Source: Sphingopyxis sp. H115 (GTDB lineage Bacteria; Pseudomonadota; Alphaproteobacteria; Sphingomonadales; Sphingomonadaceae). Taken from it: 58,169 bases of DNA. Location: the NCBI RefSeq assembly GCF_001468465.1, contig NZ_LNSA01000028.1, forward strand, positions 1 through 58,169. The letters run 5' to 3'. This document shows positions 44,350 through 52,816 of the stretch, piece by piece. Under the pieces are notes generated by a model. That model saw nothing but the letters and a program-made list of their open reading frames with translations, had not been told where the DNA came from and did no database searches. Position 1 is the first letter of the stretch; the number at the start of each line of letters is the position of its first letter. A program made the translations under genes and the position numbers.

Positions 44350-44459
44350 CCGACCCTCTTGAATATGGCTACGCAAGAGGAAGCCCTCCGCCTTCCCGGG
44401 TCGTGAGGTCGGCATCGGTAAGGATGGTTAGGCGACAGCAACATGATGCGCCCTAACAT
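44311..44459 (-). ncRNA. Candidate structured RNA or leader ending in a terminator
   Basis: Read on the minus strand, the segment contains nested inverted repeats: CCTCTTG/CAAGAGG (44355-44361 with 44374-44380), flanked by GACCC/GGGTC and CCTC/GAGG. It ends with a G/C-rich stem (AGGGTCC pairing with GGGCCCT, 44324-44330 with 44343-44349) followed by TTCTTCGTTTT. That end looks like a Rho-independent terminator. It stops about 90 bp before the blaI operators. A long hairpin with an internal bubble is compatible with a 6S-like shape, but I do not recognise a known family. Confidence 0.4.
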
Positions 44460-44513
44460 GGATCAATTTTCACCTGCCGTTGCAGACGGCTCCGAAAACG
44501 CTAGTTTCCTTGC

Positions 44514-45023
44514 ATGAACAATTCGACCGTGATCGTGAACGACCGTATGCAGCGGGATTATCGCTATACGCGCACCGCCCCGATGGGGCAGGCGTTCGAT
44601 CCCGATTTCGCGCCCGAACTGACCCCGGCGGAAATGCTCTGCCTGGGAGTCTTCTGCGGCAAATATATGACCGACTGCACCGACGAATTTCCTGCGAGTT
44701 GGTTCCAGGATGCCAAACTCGCGCCCGAGCGTCCCGACTGCAGCCTCAACTATTTCGGTGTGCGCGCCAGCGTTCCATTGCACGTCTGGATCGAAAAGGG
44801 ATGGATACACCCCGACGATCCGCGTGGCTGGTTTCAATGGTATTGCCGCTATTATTCGGGACGGCGGATGCCCGACGAAGATCGCCGCCAGATCGCGCGG
44901 TGGCGCGCGTTCCGCCGCCACGCCGCGCAGATACGGAAGCATTGCGAGCCCGGCGATCCCTTTTGCCGACCGAAACAGCGCCAGGCGCTGCTGCAATGGG
45001 CCTATGACAGCCGGCATATCTGA
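44514..45023 (+). CDS. Conserved protein of unknown function
   Basis: 169 residues, start at the ATG at 44514 without a clear ribosome binding site. The sequence has blocks that look strongly constrained: YRYTRTAPMG, LTPAEMLCLGVFCGKYMTDC, and DPRGWFQWYCRYYSGRRMPDEDRRQI near the middle, then RQRQALLQWAYDSRHI-like ending. I recognise this pattern as a conserved but unnamed family found in bacteria and some eukaryotes; no catalytic motif stands out. Five cysteines are spread across the protein. Upstream is the structured spacer; downstream is corA, with a 77-bp gap. Confidence 0.8.
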   Translation: MNNSTVIVNDRMQRDYRYTRTAPMGQAFDPDFAPELTPAEMLCLGVFCGKYMTDCTDEFPASWFQDAKLAPERPDCSLNYFGVRASVPLHVWIEKGWIHPDDPRGWFQWYCRYYSGRRMPDEDRRQIARWRAFRRHAAQIRKHCEPGDPFCRPKQRQALLQWAYDSRHI

Positions 45024-45100
45024 CCCGGCGAGCGAGAGGAGATTTCCCTTCGGCCCGGCGCGGCTTATATCGGCGCCCACAGCAAGGGAGTTTCCGTCAC

Positions 45101-46072
45101 ATGCCGATCATGGCCGCCCGCGTCTATCATGACGGCAAGCTCGTCCGCGACCTGGGTCCCGACGAGGCGATCCCGGAAGATTGCGACGAGGGCGATTTTT
45201 TCTGGCTTGGCCTGTACGAACCGGCGCCCGACGAACTCGCCGGCATCGCCAGACGCTTCGGCCTCCACCCGCTCGCGGTCGAGGATGCGCTGAAAGCGAA
45301 CCAGCTGCCCAAGATCGAAGTCTATGGCGACCAGCTTTTCATCATCGCGCGCACCGCCAATCTCGACGCCGACACGATCCAGCCGGGCGAGACGGCCTTC
45401 TTCCTTGGCCCCCATTTCTTCGTGAGCGTCCGCCACGGCTCGGCGCGCACGCACACCGACATCCGGTCCCGGCTTGAATCCTTGCCCGCGAAGCTCGCGC
45501 ACGGCCCCGACTATGTCCTCTATGCCGTACTCGACTTCATCGTCGATGGCTATTTCCCCGTGATCGATGCGATCGAGGATCGAATGCTCGTCGTCGAGGA
45601 CAGCGTTATGGACACCCCGCTCGACGCCGAGGAAATCCGGCATCTCTACAAACAGCGGCACGAGATCATCCGTTTCCAGCGCCTCGTCGGCATGATGAAG
45701 GAGGTCGCGGGGCGCCTCGCGACCGACGACGACCTGCCCAATATCGACCCCGCGGTACGTCCCTTCTTTCGCGACGTGTGGGACCATGTGCAGCGCGCAG
45801 AATTCCGGTTGTCGGGGCTTCGCGACATCGCCGCGTCGGTGATCGAAACCAACGGCATGCTCGAACAGCAGCGCCAGGGCGTCATTACGCGCCAGCTCGC
45901 CGCCTGGGCCGCGATCCTCGCCGTTCCGACGGCGATCGCGGGGATTTATGGTATGAATTTCAAATTCATGCCCGAACTCGACTGGTCATTGGGTTACCCG
46001 CTGGCGCTCGCGCTTATCTTCGGCGGATCGGGCCTCGTCTTCTGGCGCTTCAAACATATCGGCTGGCTCTGA
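45101..46072 (+). CDS. corA: CorA-family magnesium/divalent cation channel
   Basis: 323 residues: a large cytosolic alpha/beta domain (FFWLGLYEPAPDELAGIARRFGLHPLAVEDAL), long helices, and two C-terminal membrane helices (LAAWAAILAVPTAIAGIYGMNF and YPLALALIFGGSGLVFW). The GMN selectivity motif lies at the end of the first helix, followed by FKFMPELDW. CorA forms homopentameric Mg2+ channels. The end of the sequence is a basic KHIGWL tail. AAGGGAG lies eleven bases before the ATG. Confidence 0.94.
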   Translation: MPIMAARVYHDGKLVRDLGPDEAIPEDCDEGDFFWLGLYEPAPDELAGIARRFGLHPLAVEDALKANQLPKIEVYGDQLFIIARTANLDADTIQPGETAFFLGPHFFVSVRHGSARTHTDIRSRLESLPAKLAHGPDYVLYAVLDFIVDGYFPVIDAIEDRMLVVEDSVMDTPLDAEEIRHLYKQRHEIIRFQRLVGMMKEVAGRLATDDDLPNIDPAVRPFFRDVWDHVQRAEFRLSGLRDIAASVIETNGMLEQQRQGVITRQLAAWAAILAVPTAIAGIYGMNFKFMPELDWSLGYPLALALIFGGSGLVFWRFKHIGWL

Positions 46073-46193
46073 CCCTTGCCGCGGCGCCGCATAAACCCTA
46101 AATGGGACCTCTGACCCTCGAACGGAGTATGCAGGACCATGGATCGCAACTGAACGCAGCCTAACCCGCCTTGCCTTCAGGAAAGCTTTGTCC

Positions 46194-47780
46194 ATGCCCG
46201 CCATCACCGTTTCCGACCTTTACTGGTCCACGCCCGACGGTCGCGCCGTCCTTTCCGGCCTCGGCCTCCAGCTCCAGCCCGACCGCACCGGCATCGTTGG
46301 CCGCAACGGCGTCGGCAAATCGACGCTGCTGCGCCTGCTGACCGGCGAGCTCGCACCCGCGTCAGGCCATATCGCGATCGACGGCAGCATCGCGATGCTG
46401 CGCCAGACGGTGCAGGTCGGCGCGCACGAGAGCGTCGCCGACTTGTTCGAAGCCCGTGCCGCCCTCGCGCTGCTCCGCAGGGCCGAAGCGGGGGAGGCGA
46501 CGGTTGATGAAATCGCCGAAGCCGACTGGACGCTCGAGGCGCGGATCGACGAAGCGCTCGCGAACGTCGGCCTGTCCGTGCCCGCCGACACGCCGCTTGC
46601 CGAACTGTCGGGCGGGCAGCGGACCCGCGCCGCACTTGCTGGCGCGATGTTTGCCGCGCCCGATTTCCTGCTGCTCGACGAACCGACCAACAATCTCGAC
46701 CGCGAAGGACGGCGGGCGGTGCGCGACCTGCTCGCGCGCTGGCGCGGCGGTGCGGTCGTCGTTAGCCACGACCGCGAGTTGCTCGAGGAAATGGACGCGA
46801 TCGTCGAACTGACCGGCTTGGGCGCCGCGCGCTACGGCGGCGGCTGGAGCGCCTATTGCGAACGCAAGGCCATCGAACAGGCGGCCGCCGAAGCCGAATT
46901 GGCCGGCGCCGAAAAGGAGCTCGGCCGCATCCGGCGGCAAGCGCAGGTCACCGCCGAACGACAGGCCCGGCGCGATTCGAGCGGTCGTCGCAAGGCAGCG
47001 CGCGGCGACGAACCAGCGATCTTGCTCGGCACGCTGAAACGCCGCGCGGAGGAAAGCGTCGGCGCCAACCAGCGCCTCGCCGAACGCCAGCGCGGCGCCG
47101 CCGAAGACCAGCTCTCGACCGCACGCGCCAAGATCGAGATCGTCGACCCGCTCGCGGTCGGGCTCGCCTCGACGGGCCTGCCCGCGTCGCGCACGGTCGC
47201 CGCGCTCGACCATGTCACGGCCGGCTATGCCCCGGACCGGCCGGTCATCCGCGACGTGTCGTTCACCATCACGGGTCCCGAGCGCGTCACGATCGCCGGC
47301 CCCAATGGGTCGGGCAAATCGACCCTGTTAGCGCTCGTTGCCGGAACGCTTCTACCCTGGAAGGGCCAAGTGCGCGTGCCCGTCGCCTTCGCGCTCTTCG
47401 ATCAGCGCGTCGGCCTGCTGGATCCGACGCTATCGATCGCCGACAATTTCCTCGCGCGCCATCCCGGGACCACGAACAACCAGTGCCGCACCGCGCTCGC
47501 CCGCTTCCGCTTTCGCGCCGACGCCGCCGACCGCATCGTCGGGACATTGAGCGGCGGGCAAATGCTGCGCGCGGGGCTCGCCTGCGTCCTCGGCGCGCCC
47601 GTACCGCCGCAGCTGCTGATCCTCGACGAGCCCGGCAACCATCTCGACATCGACTCGCTGACCGCGGTCGAAACCGGCCTCTCCGCCTATGACGGCGCCT
47701 TGCTCGTCGTCAGCCACGATACGGCCTTTCTGGACGCGATCGGGATCACGCGCGAAATCGCGCTCGGCGACCCTCAATAG
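46194..47780 (+). CDS. ABC-F family ATPase
   Basis: 528 residues. ATG at 46194 chosen over an in-frame TTG at 46188; AGGA is eleven bases upstream. Two ABC domains are fused without membrane helices: GRNGVGKSTLL with LSGGQRTRAALAG and LLLDEPTNNLD, then GPNGSGKSTLL with LSGGQMLRAGLAC and LILDEPGNHLDID. The linker between them is long, charged and helical (AEAELAGAEKELGRIRRQAQVTAERQ). ABC-F proteins act on the ribosome, for example in translation rescue or antibiotic protection. The subtype is not assigned. Its 3' end overlaps the convergent gamma-glutamyltransferase by seven bases. Confidence 0.93.
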   Translation: MPAITVSDLYWSTPDGRAVLSGLGLQLQPDRTGIVGRNGVGKSTLLRLLTGELAPASGHIAIDGSIAMLRQTVQVGAHESVADLFEARAALALLRRAEAGEATVDEIAEADWTLEARIDEALANVGLSVPADTPLAELSGGQRTRAALAGAMFAAPDFLLLDEPTNNLDREGRRAVRDLLARWRGGAVVVSHDRELLEEMDAIVELTGLGAARYGGGWSAYCERKAIEQAAAEAELAGAEKELGRIRRQAQVTAERQARRDSSGRRKAARGDEPAILLGTLKRRAEESVGANQRLAERQRGAAEDQLSTARAKIEIVDPLAVGLASTGLPASRTVAALDHVTAGYAPDRPVIRDVSFTITGPERVTIAGPNGSGKSTLLALVAGTLLPWKGQVRVPVAFALFDQRVGLLDPTLSIADNFLARHPGTTNNQCRTALARFRFRADAADRIVGTLSGGQMLRAGLACVLGAPVPPQLLILDEPGNHLDIDSLTAVETGLSAYDGALLVVSHDTAFLDAIGITREIALGDPQ

Positions 47781-49621
47781 GCCAGCGCACAGCCGTCGGC
47801 GCGCATCTCGCTCGCCGCGGCATAGACACGGCGGTCGCCGTCGATGCGATGTTCGACGCATTGATAGCGTCCGAACCCGCCGTCGGATTCGCCCAGCGTC
47901 CAGCCGATATCGGCCAGCTGACGCTTGGTTGCATCGGGTACGCCGGTCTCGAGCCGCAGCACGCCATTGGCGCCCAGACCGGGCGAATCCTCGCCCATCG
48001 TCTCCGACGATCCTTCATGATGCCAACGCGGCGAATCGCCCGCCGCCTGGATTTCCAGCCCGTAATCGAGGCGATTGATCATGATCTGCGCCTGCCCCTG
48101 CGGCTGCATGTCGCCGCCCATCACGCCGAAGCTCATCCACGGTACGTCGCCGCGCGCCGCGAAGCCCGGGATGATCGTCTGGAACGGCCGCTTGCCGGGC
48201 GCATAGATGTTGGGATGGCCGTCAACCAAGCTGAACAGCTGCCCGCGATCTTGGAACATGAAACCCACCCCGTCGGCGACGAGCCCCGATCCCATGCCGC
48301 GGAAGTTCGACTGGATCATCGACACCATCATCCCGTCCTTGTCGGCGCAGCTGAAATAGGTGGTGTCGCCGCGGCTCGGCGCCTGCCCCGGATGGACCGG
48401 GGTGAGAAGCCGGTCGGGACGGATCAGCTTGGCGCGCTCGGCGGCATAGTCCTTCGAGATAAGCCACTCGACCGGCACCTTGGCAAAATGCGGGTCGGCA
48501 TAATAACGCGCGCGATCCTCATAGGCGAGGCGCTTGGCCTCAGCCTGCAAATGGATCGACAGCGCCGACTGGAAACCCGCGCCCTTCAGGTCGAAATTCT
48601 CGAGGATATTGAGCATCTGCAGCGTCGCGATGCCCTGTGTGTTGGCGCCGAGCGCATAGACGTCGGCGCCGCGATAGCCGGTCTTGTGCGGCTCGATCCA
48701 TTCGGACCTGTGCGCCTTGAGGTCCTCATAGCGCAGCCAGCCGCCGATCCGCTTGAAATAGGCGTCGATCGTCCGCGCGATCTCGCCCTCGTAAAAGGCG
48801 TCGCGCCCGCCCTCGGCGATCAGGCGGAAGGTGCGCGCAAGGTCGGGGTTGCGGAACACCTGCCCCGCCGCCGGCCCCTTGCCGTCATTGACGCCATAGG
48901 TCCGCATCGCATTGTCGATTTCCTCGATCTCGCGCCCCGGCTGGCGAAAGCCGGCAAGGCTGCGGCGGATATAATAAGCGATCATGTCGGGCACCGGCGC
49001 CCCCGCCTCGGCATGCGCGATCACCGGCTCGAACAATTCCTTCCACGGCAATTTCCCGTAGCGCTGGTGCATCGTCCACCAGCCGTCGACCGCGCCCGGC
49101 ACCGATACGCTGATCGCGCCGTAGGCGGGCAGCGTCCCGCCCTTCGCACGCGACCGGACCGTCGCAAGGTCGAGCGCGCGCGGGCTCTTGCCCGATCCGG
49201 CGAGCCCCGCAAGCTTCTTTGTCTTCGGGTCCCAGATCATCGCATAGACATCGCCACCGATGCCGTTCGCGGTCGGTTCGAGCAGGCCGAGGCACGCGTT
49301 GATCGCGATCGCGGCGTCGACCGCCGATCCGCCGCGCTTCAAGATATCGATCCCCGCCTGCGTCGCCAGCGGATGCGCGGTACCTGCGGCGCCGCTCAGG
49401 CCATAGGCTGCGGTGCGCGAGGCGAAGCTCGCGCCGACGGGCCGGTCGCCGCCCTGAACATCGGGGCGCACGAAGCGATCCACCCCCGCTTCCCAGACGG
49501 CCGGCGACGCGCCTGCCGCGCGCGGTTTGGGGGCGACCTTCGGCTTGTTGTCCTGCGCCAGCCCGACGGCGGGCAACAAGGCGGCGGCCGGCACGGCGGT
49601 CAGCAGGGTGCGACGATCCAT
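47774..49621 (-). CDS. ggt: Gamma-glutamyltransferase family protein
   Basis: 614 residues from MDRRTLLTAVPAAALLP, a DRRTLL-type start that could be a Tat signal. The family's autoprocessing site is recognisable: RGDTTYFSCADKDGMMVSMIQSNF, with the nucleophile threonine beginning the small subunit. The N-terminal large subunit has GNIGGD-like ANGIGGDVYAMIWD. It hydrolyses or transfers gamma-glutamyl groups, for example from glutathione, probably in the periplasm. Many bacterial homologues with this divergence act on other amides, so activity on glutathione is not certain. It is unpaired with neighbours. Confidence 0.9.
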   Translation of the reverse strand: MDRRTLLTAVPAAALLPAVGLAQDNKPKVAPKPRAAGASPAVWEAGVDRFVRPDVQGGDRPVGASFASRTAAYGLSGAAGTAHPLATQAGIDILKRGGSAVDAAIAINACLGLLEPTANGIGGDVYAMIWDPKTKKLAGLAGSGKSPRALDLATVRSRAKGGTLPAYGAISVSVPGAVDGWWTMHQRYGKLPWKELFEPVIAHAEAGAPVPDMIAYYIRRSLAGFRQPGREIEEIDNAMRTYGVNDGKGPAAGQVFRNPDLARTFRLIAEGGRDAFYEGEIARTIDAYFKRIGGWLRYEDLKAHRSEWIEPHKTGYRGADVYALGANTQGIATLQMLNILENFDLKGAGFQSALSIHLQAEAKRLAYEDRARYYADPHFAKVPVEWLISKDYAAERAKLIRPDRLLTPVHPGQAPSRGDTTYFSCADKDGMMVSMIQSNFRGMGSGLVADGVGFMFQDRGQLFSLVDGHPNIYAPGKRPFQTIIPGFAARGDVPWMSFGVMGGDMQPQGQAQIMINRLDYGLEIQAAGDSPRWHHEGSSETMGEDSPGLGANGVLRLETGVPDATKRQLADIGWTLGESDGGFGRYQCVEHRIDGDRRVYAAASEMRADGCALAY

Positions 49622-49728
49622 CGATTTCTTTCCCCGTAAAAGAAGCTGTTTTCGTGGCACCCGCGGATCAGGGCAAGGCCGGATTCACTTATGACCCCGC
49701 GAAGGTCGGCCATCATTGGCCCGACCGC

Positions 49729-50289
49729 TCACCGCCGCCGCGCCGTCCATGCCCGCACCGCAGCCATCGTCTTTTCGATATGCGCCTGCGGCTTGCTGTC
49801 GGTGTAGCTGAGCAGGATCGTCCCGTTCGGCGCGATGACATAGGATGTGCGGTTCGACAGCGGCTTGCCGTCGGGTCCCTGCATCAGGGCGTCATATCGC
49901 GCCGCTACCTTCGCGCCGGGATCGGCGGCGACGGCGAATTGGTCGCGGCATTCCGATCGCGAAAATTCGGCGACGCGGTGAATGTTCCCCGCAGTCACGC
50001 CGACAACGCGCGCGCCGAGCCGGTTGAACCGGCCATTGGCTTCGGCAAACAGATGCGCTTCCATCGTACAGCCGGGGGTAAAGGCGGCGGGAAAGAAATA
50101 GAGCACAACCGGCCCGTTGCGCAGCGTCTGCTTCAGCGACAAGCTGAACTCCTTGCCCGCCTGCGCCGCAGTCAGGGTGAAGTCGGGCGCTTTTGCGCCC
50201 TGATTGAGCGCGGCGATGCCCTGCACGGGCAGCGCCGAAAGCGACAGGCCGAGGCCAGCCGCCACCGCGAATTTTGTGAGCATTTTCAT
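49729..50289 (-). CDS. Exported peroxiredoxin-like protein
   Basis: 186 residues from MKMLTKFAVAAGLG, a signal peptide (cleavage near ALNQG). The core APDFTLTAAQAGKEF and LYFFPAAFTPGCTMEAH is a thioredoxin-like peroxidase of the AhpC/BCP type with the peroxidatic cysteine in TPGCT. BCP normally has a second cysteine five residues later (GCTxExC); here it is a histidine. Another cysteine is present in SRSECRDQF and could act as resolving residue. It probably detoxifies peroxides in the periplasm. Confidence 0.86.
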   Translation of the reverse strand: MKMLTKFAVAAGLGLSLSALPVQGIAALNQGAKAPDFTLTAAQAGKEFSLSLKQTLRNGPVVLYFFPAAFTPGCTMEAHLFAEANGRFNRLGARVVGVTAGNIHRVAEFSRSECRDQFAVAADPGAKVAARYDALMQGPDGKPLSNRTSYVIAPNGTILLSYTDSKPQAHIEKTMAAVRAWTARRR

Positions 50290-50418
50290 GAGCGGCCTCC
50301 TCGAACGGCGGAGGGCCTCTCCGCCGGGACACCACTCTACCGCGATATGCATTCGCTGCAAACGACGTGTCGCGCCGCACGGCCCGATGGAACGCGCGGC
50401 GCGAACAGCCGGCTCCAA

Positions 50419-50796
50419 TCAGCAGCGACGGCCGCCGCGATCGATTTCGCGCCCGATCAGCGCGCCCGCAGCACCGCCAATGATCGTGCCGGGCAGGCGG
50501 TCGCCATAACGGTCGACCTCGCGGCCAAGCAGCGCGCCGGCGGCGCCGCCGACGATCAGTCCGGTCGTCCCGCTGCCACGTCGACAATAATGGCGGCGGT
50601 CTCCGCGATAGTGGTTCCGCCGGTAATCGCGACGATAGTCACGGCGATAATCGCGCCGGTAATCGCGGTAATCGTCGCGGTCGCCATAATAGCCGTGGCG
50701 GTGATGCCGGTCGCGCGCGTCGGCTTCGACCGGCATCGCAGCGATCGCGCTCGCACCGATCAGCGCCGTCAGCGCCAGTTTCTTGAGCAGGAACAT
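50419..50796 (-). CDS. Glycine-zipper lipoprotein-like small protein
   Basis: 125 residues. A signal peptide (KKLALTALIGASAIAAM) precedes a basic, tyrosine-rich tract with repeated RRDYRRDY units. The C-terminal half has two glycine-zipper segments: GLIVGGAAGALLGREVDRYGD and GTIIGGAAGALIGREIDRGG. Such motifs occur in small proteins that insert into membranes. GGAGAAAACAA precedes the ATG. Function unknown. The tract of aspartate and tyrosine may bind cations. Confidence 0.85.
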   Translation of the reverse strand: MFLLKKLALTALIGASAIAAMPVEADARDRHHRHGYYGDRDDYRDYRRDYRRDYRRDYRRNHYRGDRRHYCRRGSGTTGLIVGGAAGALLGREVDRYGDRLPGTIIGGAAGALIGREIDRGGRRC

Positions 50797-50828
50797 TTGT
50801 TTTCTCCGTCTTGGTCCCCGCAACCAGA

Positions 50829-51386
50829 TTAGAAAAGGAAACATGGCGCCCGGCTGAACTGCGCAGCCTCTCCGGACCACTCGCTCTCGCTTCGACGATC
50901 ATTCAGGGCGCCCTGCCGCGAACGATCGAGATCGTGCCGTAAGGGCTTTGCGGCCACGGGAAGCCGGAATGGCGCCCCTAACCGGTTGAAGGCATTCATC
51001 GCCGCGATGGCAATCGTCAGGTCGACTAGGTCCTTGGCCTCGAATGCCGCTGCGGCCGCGGCATATGCTTCGTCCGATGCGTGGGTCGTGCTGACATTGG
51101 TCACTTCCTCAGCCCAGTCGAGCGCCGCACGATAGGGGTCGCTGAACAGATGCGGAACCTCCCGCCATACGGGCAGCAAAGCCACCTTGTCGGCTGGCAT
51201 GGTCTTCAGCAGGTCGCGTGTGCGCAGGTCGATACAATGCGCACAGCCGTTGATCTGCGAAACGCGGAGGAAGATCAGGTGGGTCATCTCCTCGGGCAGC
51301 GCCGTGCTTTTGGTGGCATAATGATGGACGCCGAACAGCGCCTTGGCGACTTCGGGCGCGACCTGACTCCCGTTCAAACGGGTCAT
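50829..51386 (-). CDS. Carboxymuconolactone decarboxylase family (AhpD-like) protein
   Basis: 185 residues. The alpha-helical AhpD core is recognisable by LIFLRVSQINGCAHCIDLRTRDLL: the CxxC pair is present. The histidine usually found four residues after the second cysteine (CxxCxxxH) is arginine here. The best-known relatives reduce AhpC; function here is uncertain. The C-terminal extension after AAMNAFNRLGAPFRL appears longer than usual and ends SRAPCFLF. It lies upstream of the glycine-zipper gene in the same direction. Confidence 0.85.
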   Translation of the reverse strand: MTRLNGSQVAPEVAKALFGVHHYATKSTALPEEMTHLIFLRVSQINGCAHCIDLRTRDLLKTMPADKVALLPVWREVPHLFSDPYRAALDWAEEVTNVSTTHASDEAYAAAAAAFEAKDLVDLTIAIAAMNAFNRLGAPFRLPVAAKPLRHDLDRSRQGALNDRRSESEWSGEAAQFSRAPCFLF

Positions 51387-51518
51387 GACATTTCCTCTTC
51401 ATCGGTCGCCGGGAATGCGGTCTTCCCTTCCCTGACGAAGTGGGAGCCGCCGATGTGACATAACGGCGGAAAAAATCGCACGATTGACCGCGTGCCCCGA
51501 CAGGCGCAGCATCGCCGC

Positions 51519-52376
51519 ATGACCCTGACCATAGACCCAAGCGGCCAGTCCTGCGGCGCGCGCGTTACCGGTGTCGACCTGACGCAGCCGCTCGCCCCCG
51601 GGACCGTCGCCGAAATCCGCGCCGCCTGGCTCGACCATCATGTCCTGTCATTCCCCGACCAGAAGATGAGCGAGGATGATCTGGAGCGCTTCACCGGCTA
51701 TTTTGGCGGGTTCGGCGACGATCCCTTCATCCGCCCGATCCCGGGCCGCGAGCATATCGTCGCGGTGAAGCGCCGGGCCGATGAGACCGCGCCGCTCTTC
51801 GCCGAAAACTGGCACAGCGACTGGAGCTTCCAGGCACGCCCGCCCGCGGGAACCTGCCTGTTTGGGATCACCATCCCCCCCGTCGGCGGCAACACAGAAT
51901 TTTCGAACCAGCACGCCGCGCTCGACGCGATGCCCCCTGGCCTGCGCGCGCGCGTCGAAAACTTGCAGGCGATCCACAGCGCCCGCGCCGGCTACGCGCC
52001 GCAGGGCATGTATGGCGCGAACGACACAGGTCGCAGCATGGACATCCGCTCCGATGAGGAGGCGCTCGAAACACAGCTCCACCCATTCGTCCGCGCGCAT
52101 CCCGAAACCGGCCGCAAGGGCCTATTCGGCTGCGCTGGCTATATCATCGGCTTTGACGGGCTCGACGATGCCGAGGGCCTGCCCCTGCTCTACGAGCTCA
52201 TCCAGTGGCAGGGGCGCGAGGAGTTCCGCTACAGCCACGCATGGGAACCCGACATGCTGATCATGTGGGACAATCGTTCGCTCCTCCACCGCGCGACCGG
52301 CGGCTACGACGGCTACGACCGCCTGCTTCACCGCACGACGATCGCGGCGTGGGACGGGACGCCGAGCGCCGCCTGA
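51519..52376 (+). CDS. TauD/TfdA-family Fe(II)/2-oxoglutarate dioxygenase
   Basis: 285 residues. The jelly-roll oxygenase motifs are visible: NWHSDWSF supplies the HxD iron ligands, and DNRSLLHRATGGYDGYDRLLHR provides the distal histidine and the 2-oxoglutarate-binding arginine region. The N-terminus IDPSGQSCGARVTGVDL matches TauD-type members. Such enzymes hydroxylate sulfonates, herbicides, or other small substrates, with the target set by residues I cannot read. The ATG at 51519 is chosen over an upstream GTG. It lies between an AhpD-like gene and a secreted protein gene. Confidence 0.92.
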   Translation: MTLTIDPSGQSCGARVTGVDLTQPLAPGTVAEIRAAWLDHHVLSFPDQKMSEDDLERFTGYFGGFGDDPFIRPIPGREHIVAVKRRADETAPLFAENWHSDWSFQARPPAGTCLFGITIPPVGGNTEFSNQHAALDAMPPGLRARVENLQAIHSARAGYAPQGMYGANDTGRSMDIRSDEEALETQLHPFVRAHPETGRKGLFGCAGYIIGFDGLDDAEGLPLLYELIQWQGREEFRYSHAWEPDMLIMWDNRSLLHRATGGYDGYDRLLHRTTIAAWDGTPSAA

Positions 52377-52393
52377 CGCTTAGCGAACGTCGC

Positions 52394-52708
52394 CTATCGA
52401 ACGCGCCGCCCTTCGGCGGACACCGAATAGACATCGATGTCGCGGATTTCACGGCGCAGGTCGGCGTGGATGCGGTCCAGCCTCTCCTGCAACGCGGCGC
52501 GATGCGCCTGGGTCAGCGCGCCTCCGTCGCTCTCTTGCGTCGCGATCACCTCGGCTCGGAGCGCCTGGAGTTTGTGCCGGTAAGTCTGGTTAATCTGCTC
52601 GGCCGTCGGTTTCTGCGAGGGCATATAGGGCGGGGGGCTGGGATAGGCATGCGCCGTCATACCCGTCATCATCAGCGCCCCAAGAAGCGGCAAGGCTCTG
52701 GTTATCAT
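52394..52708 (-). CDS. Small secreted hypothetical protein
   Basis: 104 residues from the ATG at 52708, placed eight bases after GGAGG. Signal peptide MITRALPLLGALMMTGMTAHA, then a basic helical region (QLQALRAEVIATQ-like and RAALQERLDRIHADLRREI), which could be a short coiled coil. It belongs to no family I recognise. It is convergent with the dioxygenase gene (17 bp apart). Confidence 0.6.
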   Translation of the reverse strand: MITRALPLLGALMMTGMTAHAYPSPPPYMPSQKPTAEQINQTYRHKLQALRAEVIATQESDGGALTQAHRAALQERLDRIHADLRREIRDIDVYSVSAEGRRVR

Positions 52709-52816
52709 CGCTTTATCCTCCGTCAACTGGCGATTTCCACTCTAACACGATGCGGATCGGATAGGGAATATACAGTCCGAAAGCCCGGATGCGCGACGTT
52801 ATCCGAAGGCCCGGTC

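Larger units (their letters stand above)
44160..44513. other. Intergenic region with operators and a structured RNA candidate
   Basis: 354 bp between blaI (minus) and the unknown gene at 44514 (plus). It holds the BlaI operators near blaI, then about 90 bp without features, then the hairpin-rich segment listed separately. No credible ORF; a minus-strand frame of 78 codons across the segment is probably fortuitous. Confidence 0.6.

Noticed and set aside
44223..44459. Minus-strand ORF of 78 codons in the blaI upstream region
   Set aside because: It coincides with the hairpin-rich segment and terminator-like stem; codon use and product look arbitrary. A leader peptide is possible but unsupported.
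47849..49639. Plus-strand ORF of 596 codons opposite gamma-glutamyltransferase
   Set aside because: Antisense shadow; the minus strand encodes an intact Ggt with its autoprocessing threonine.
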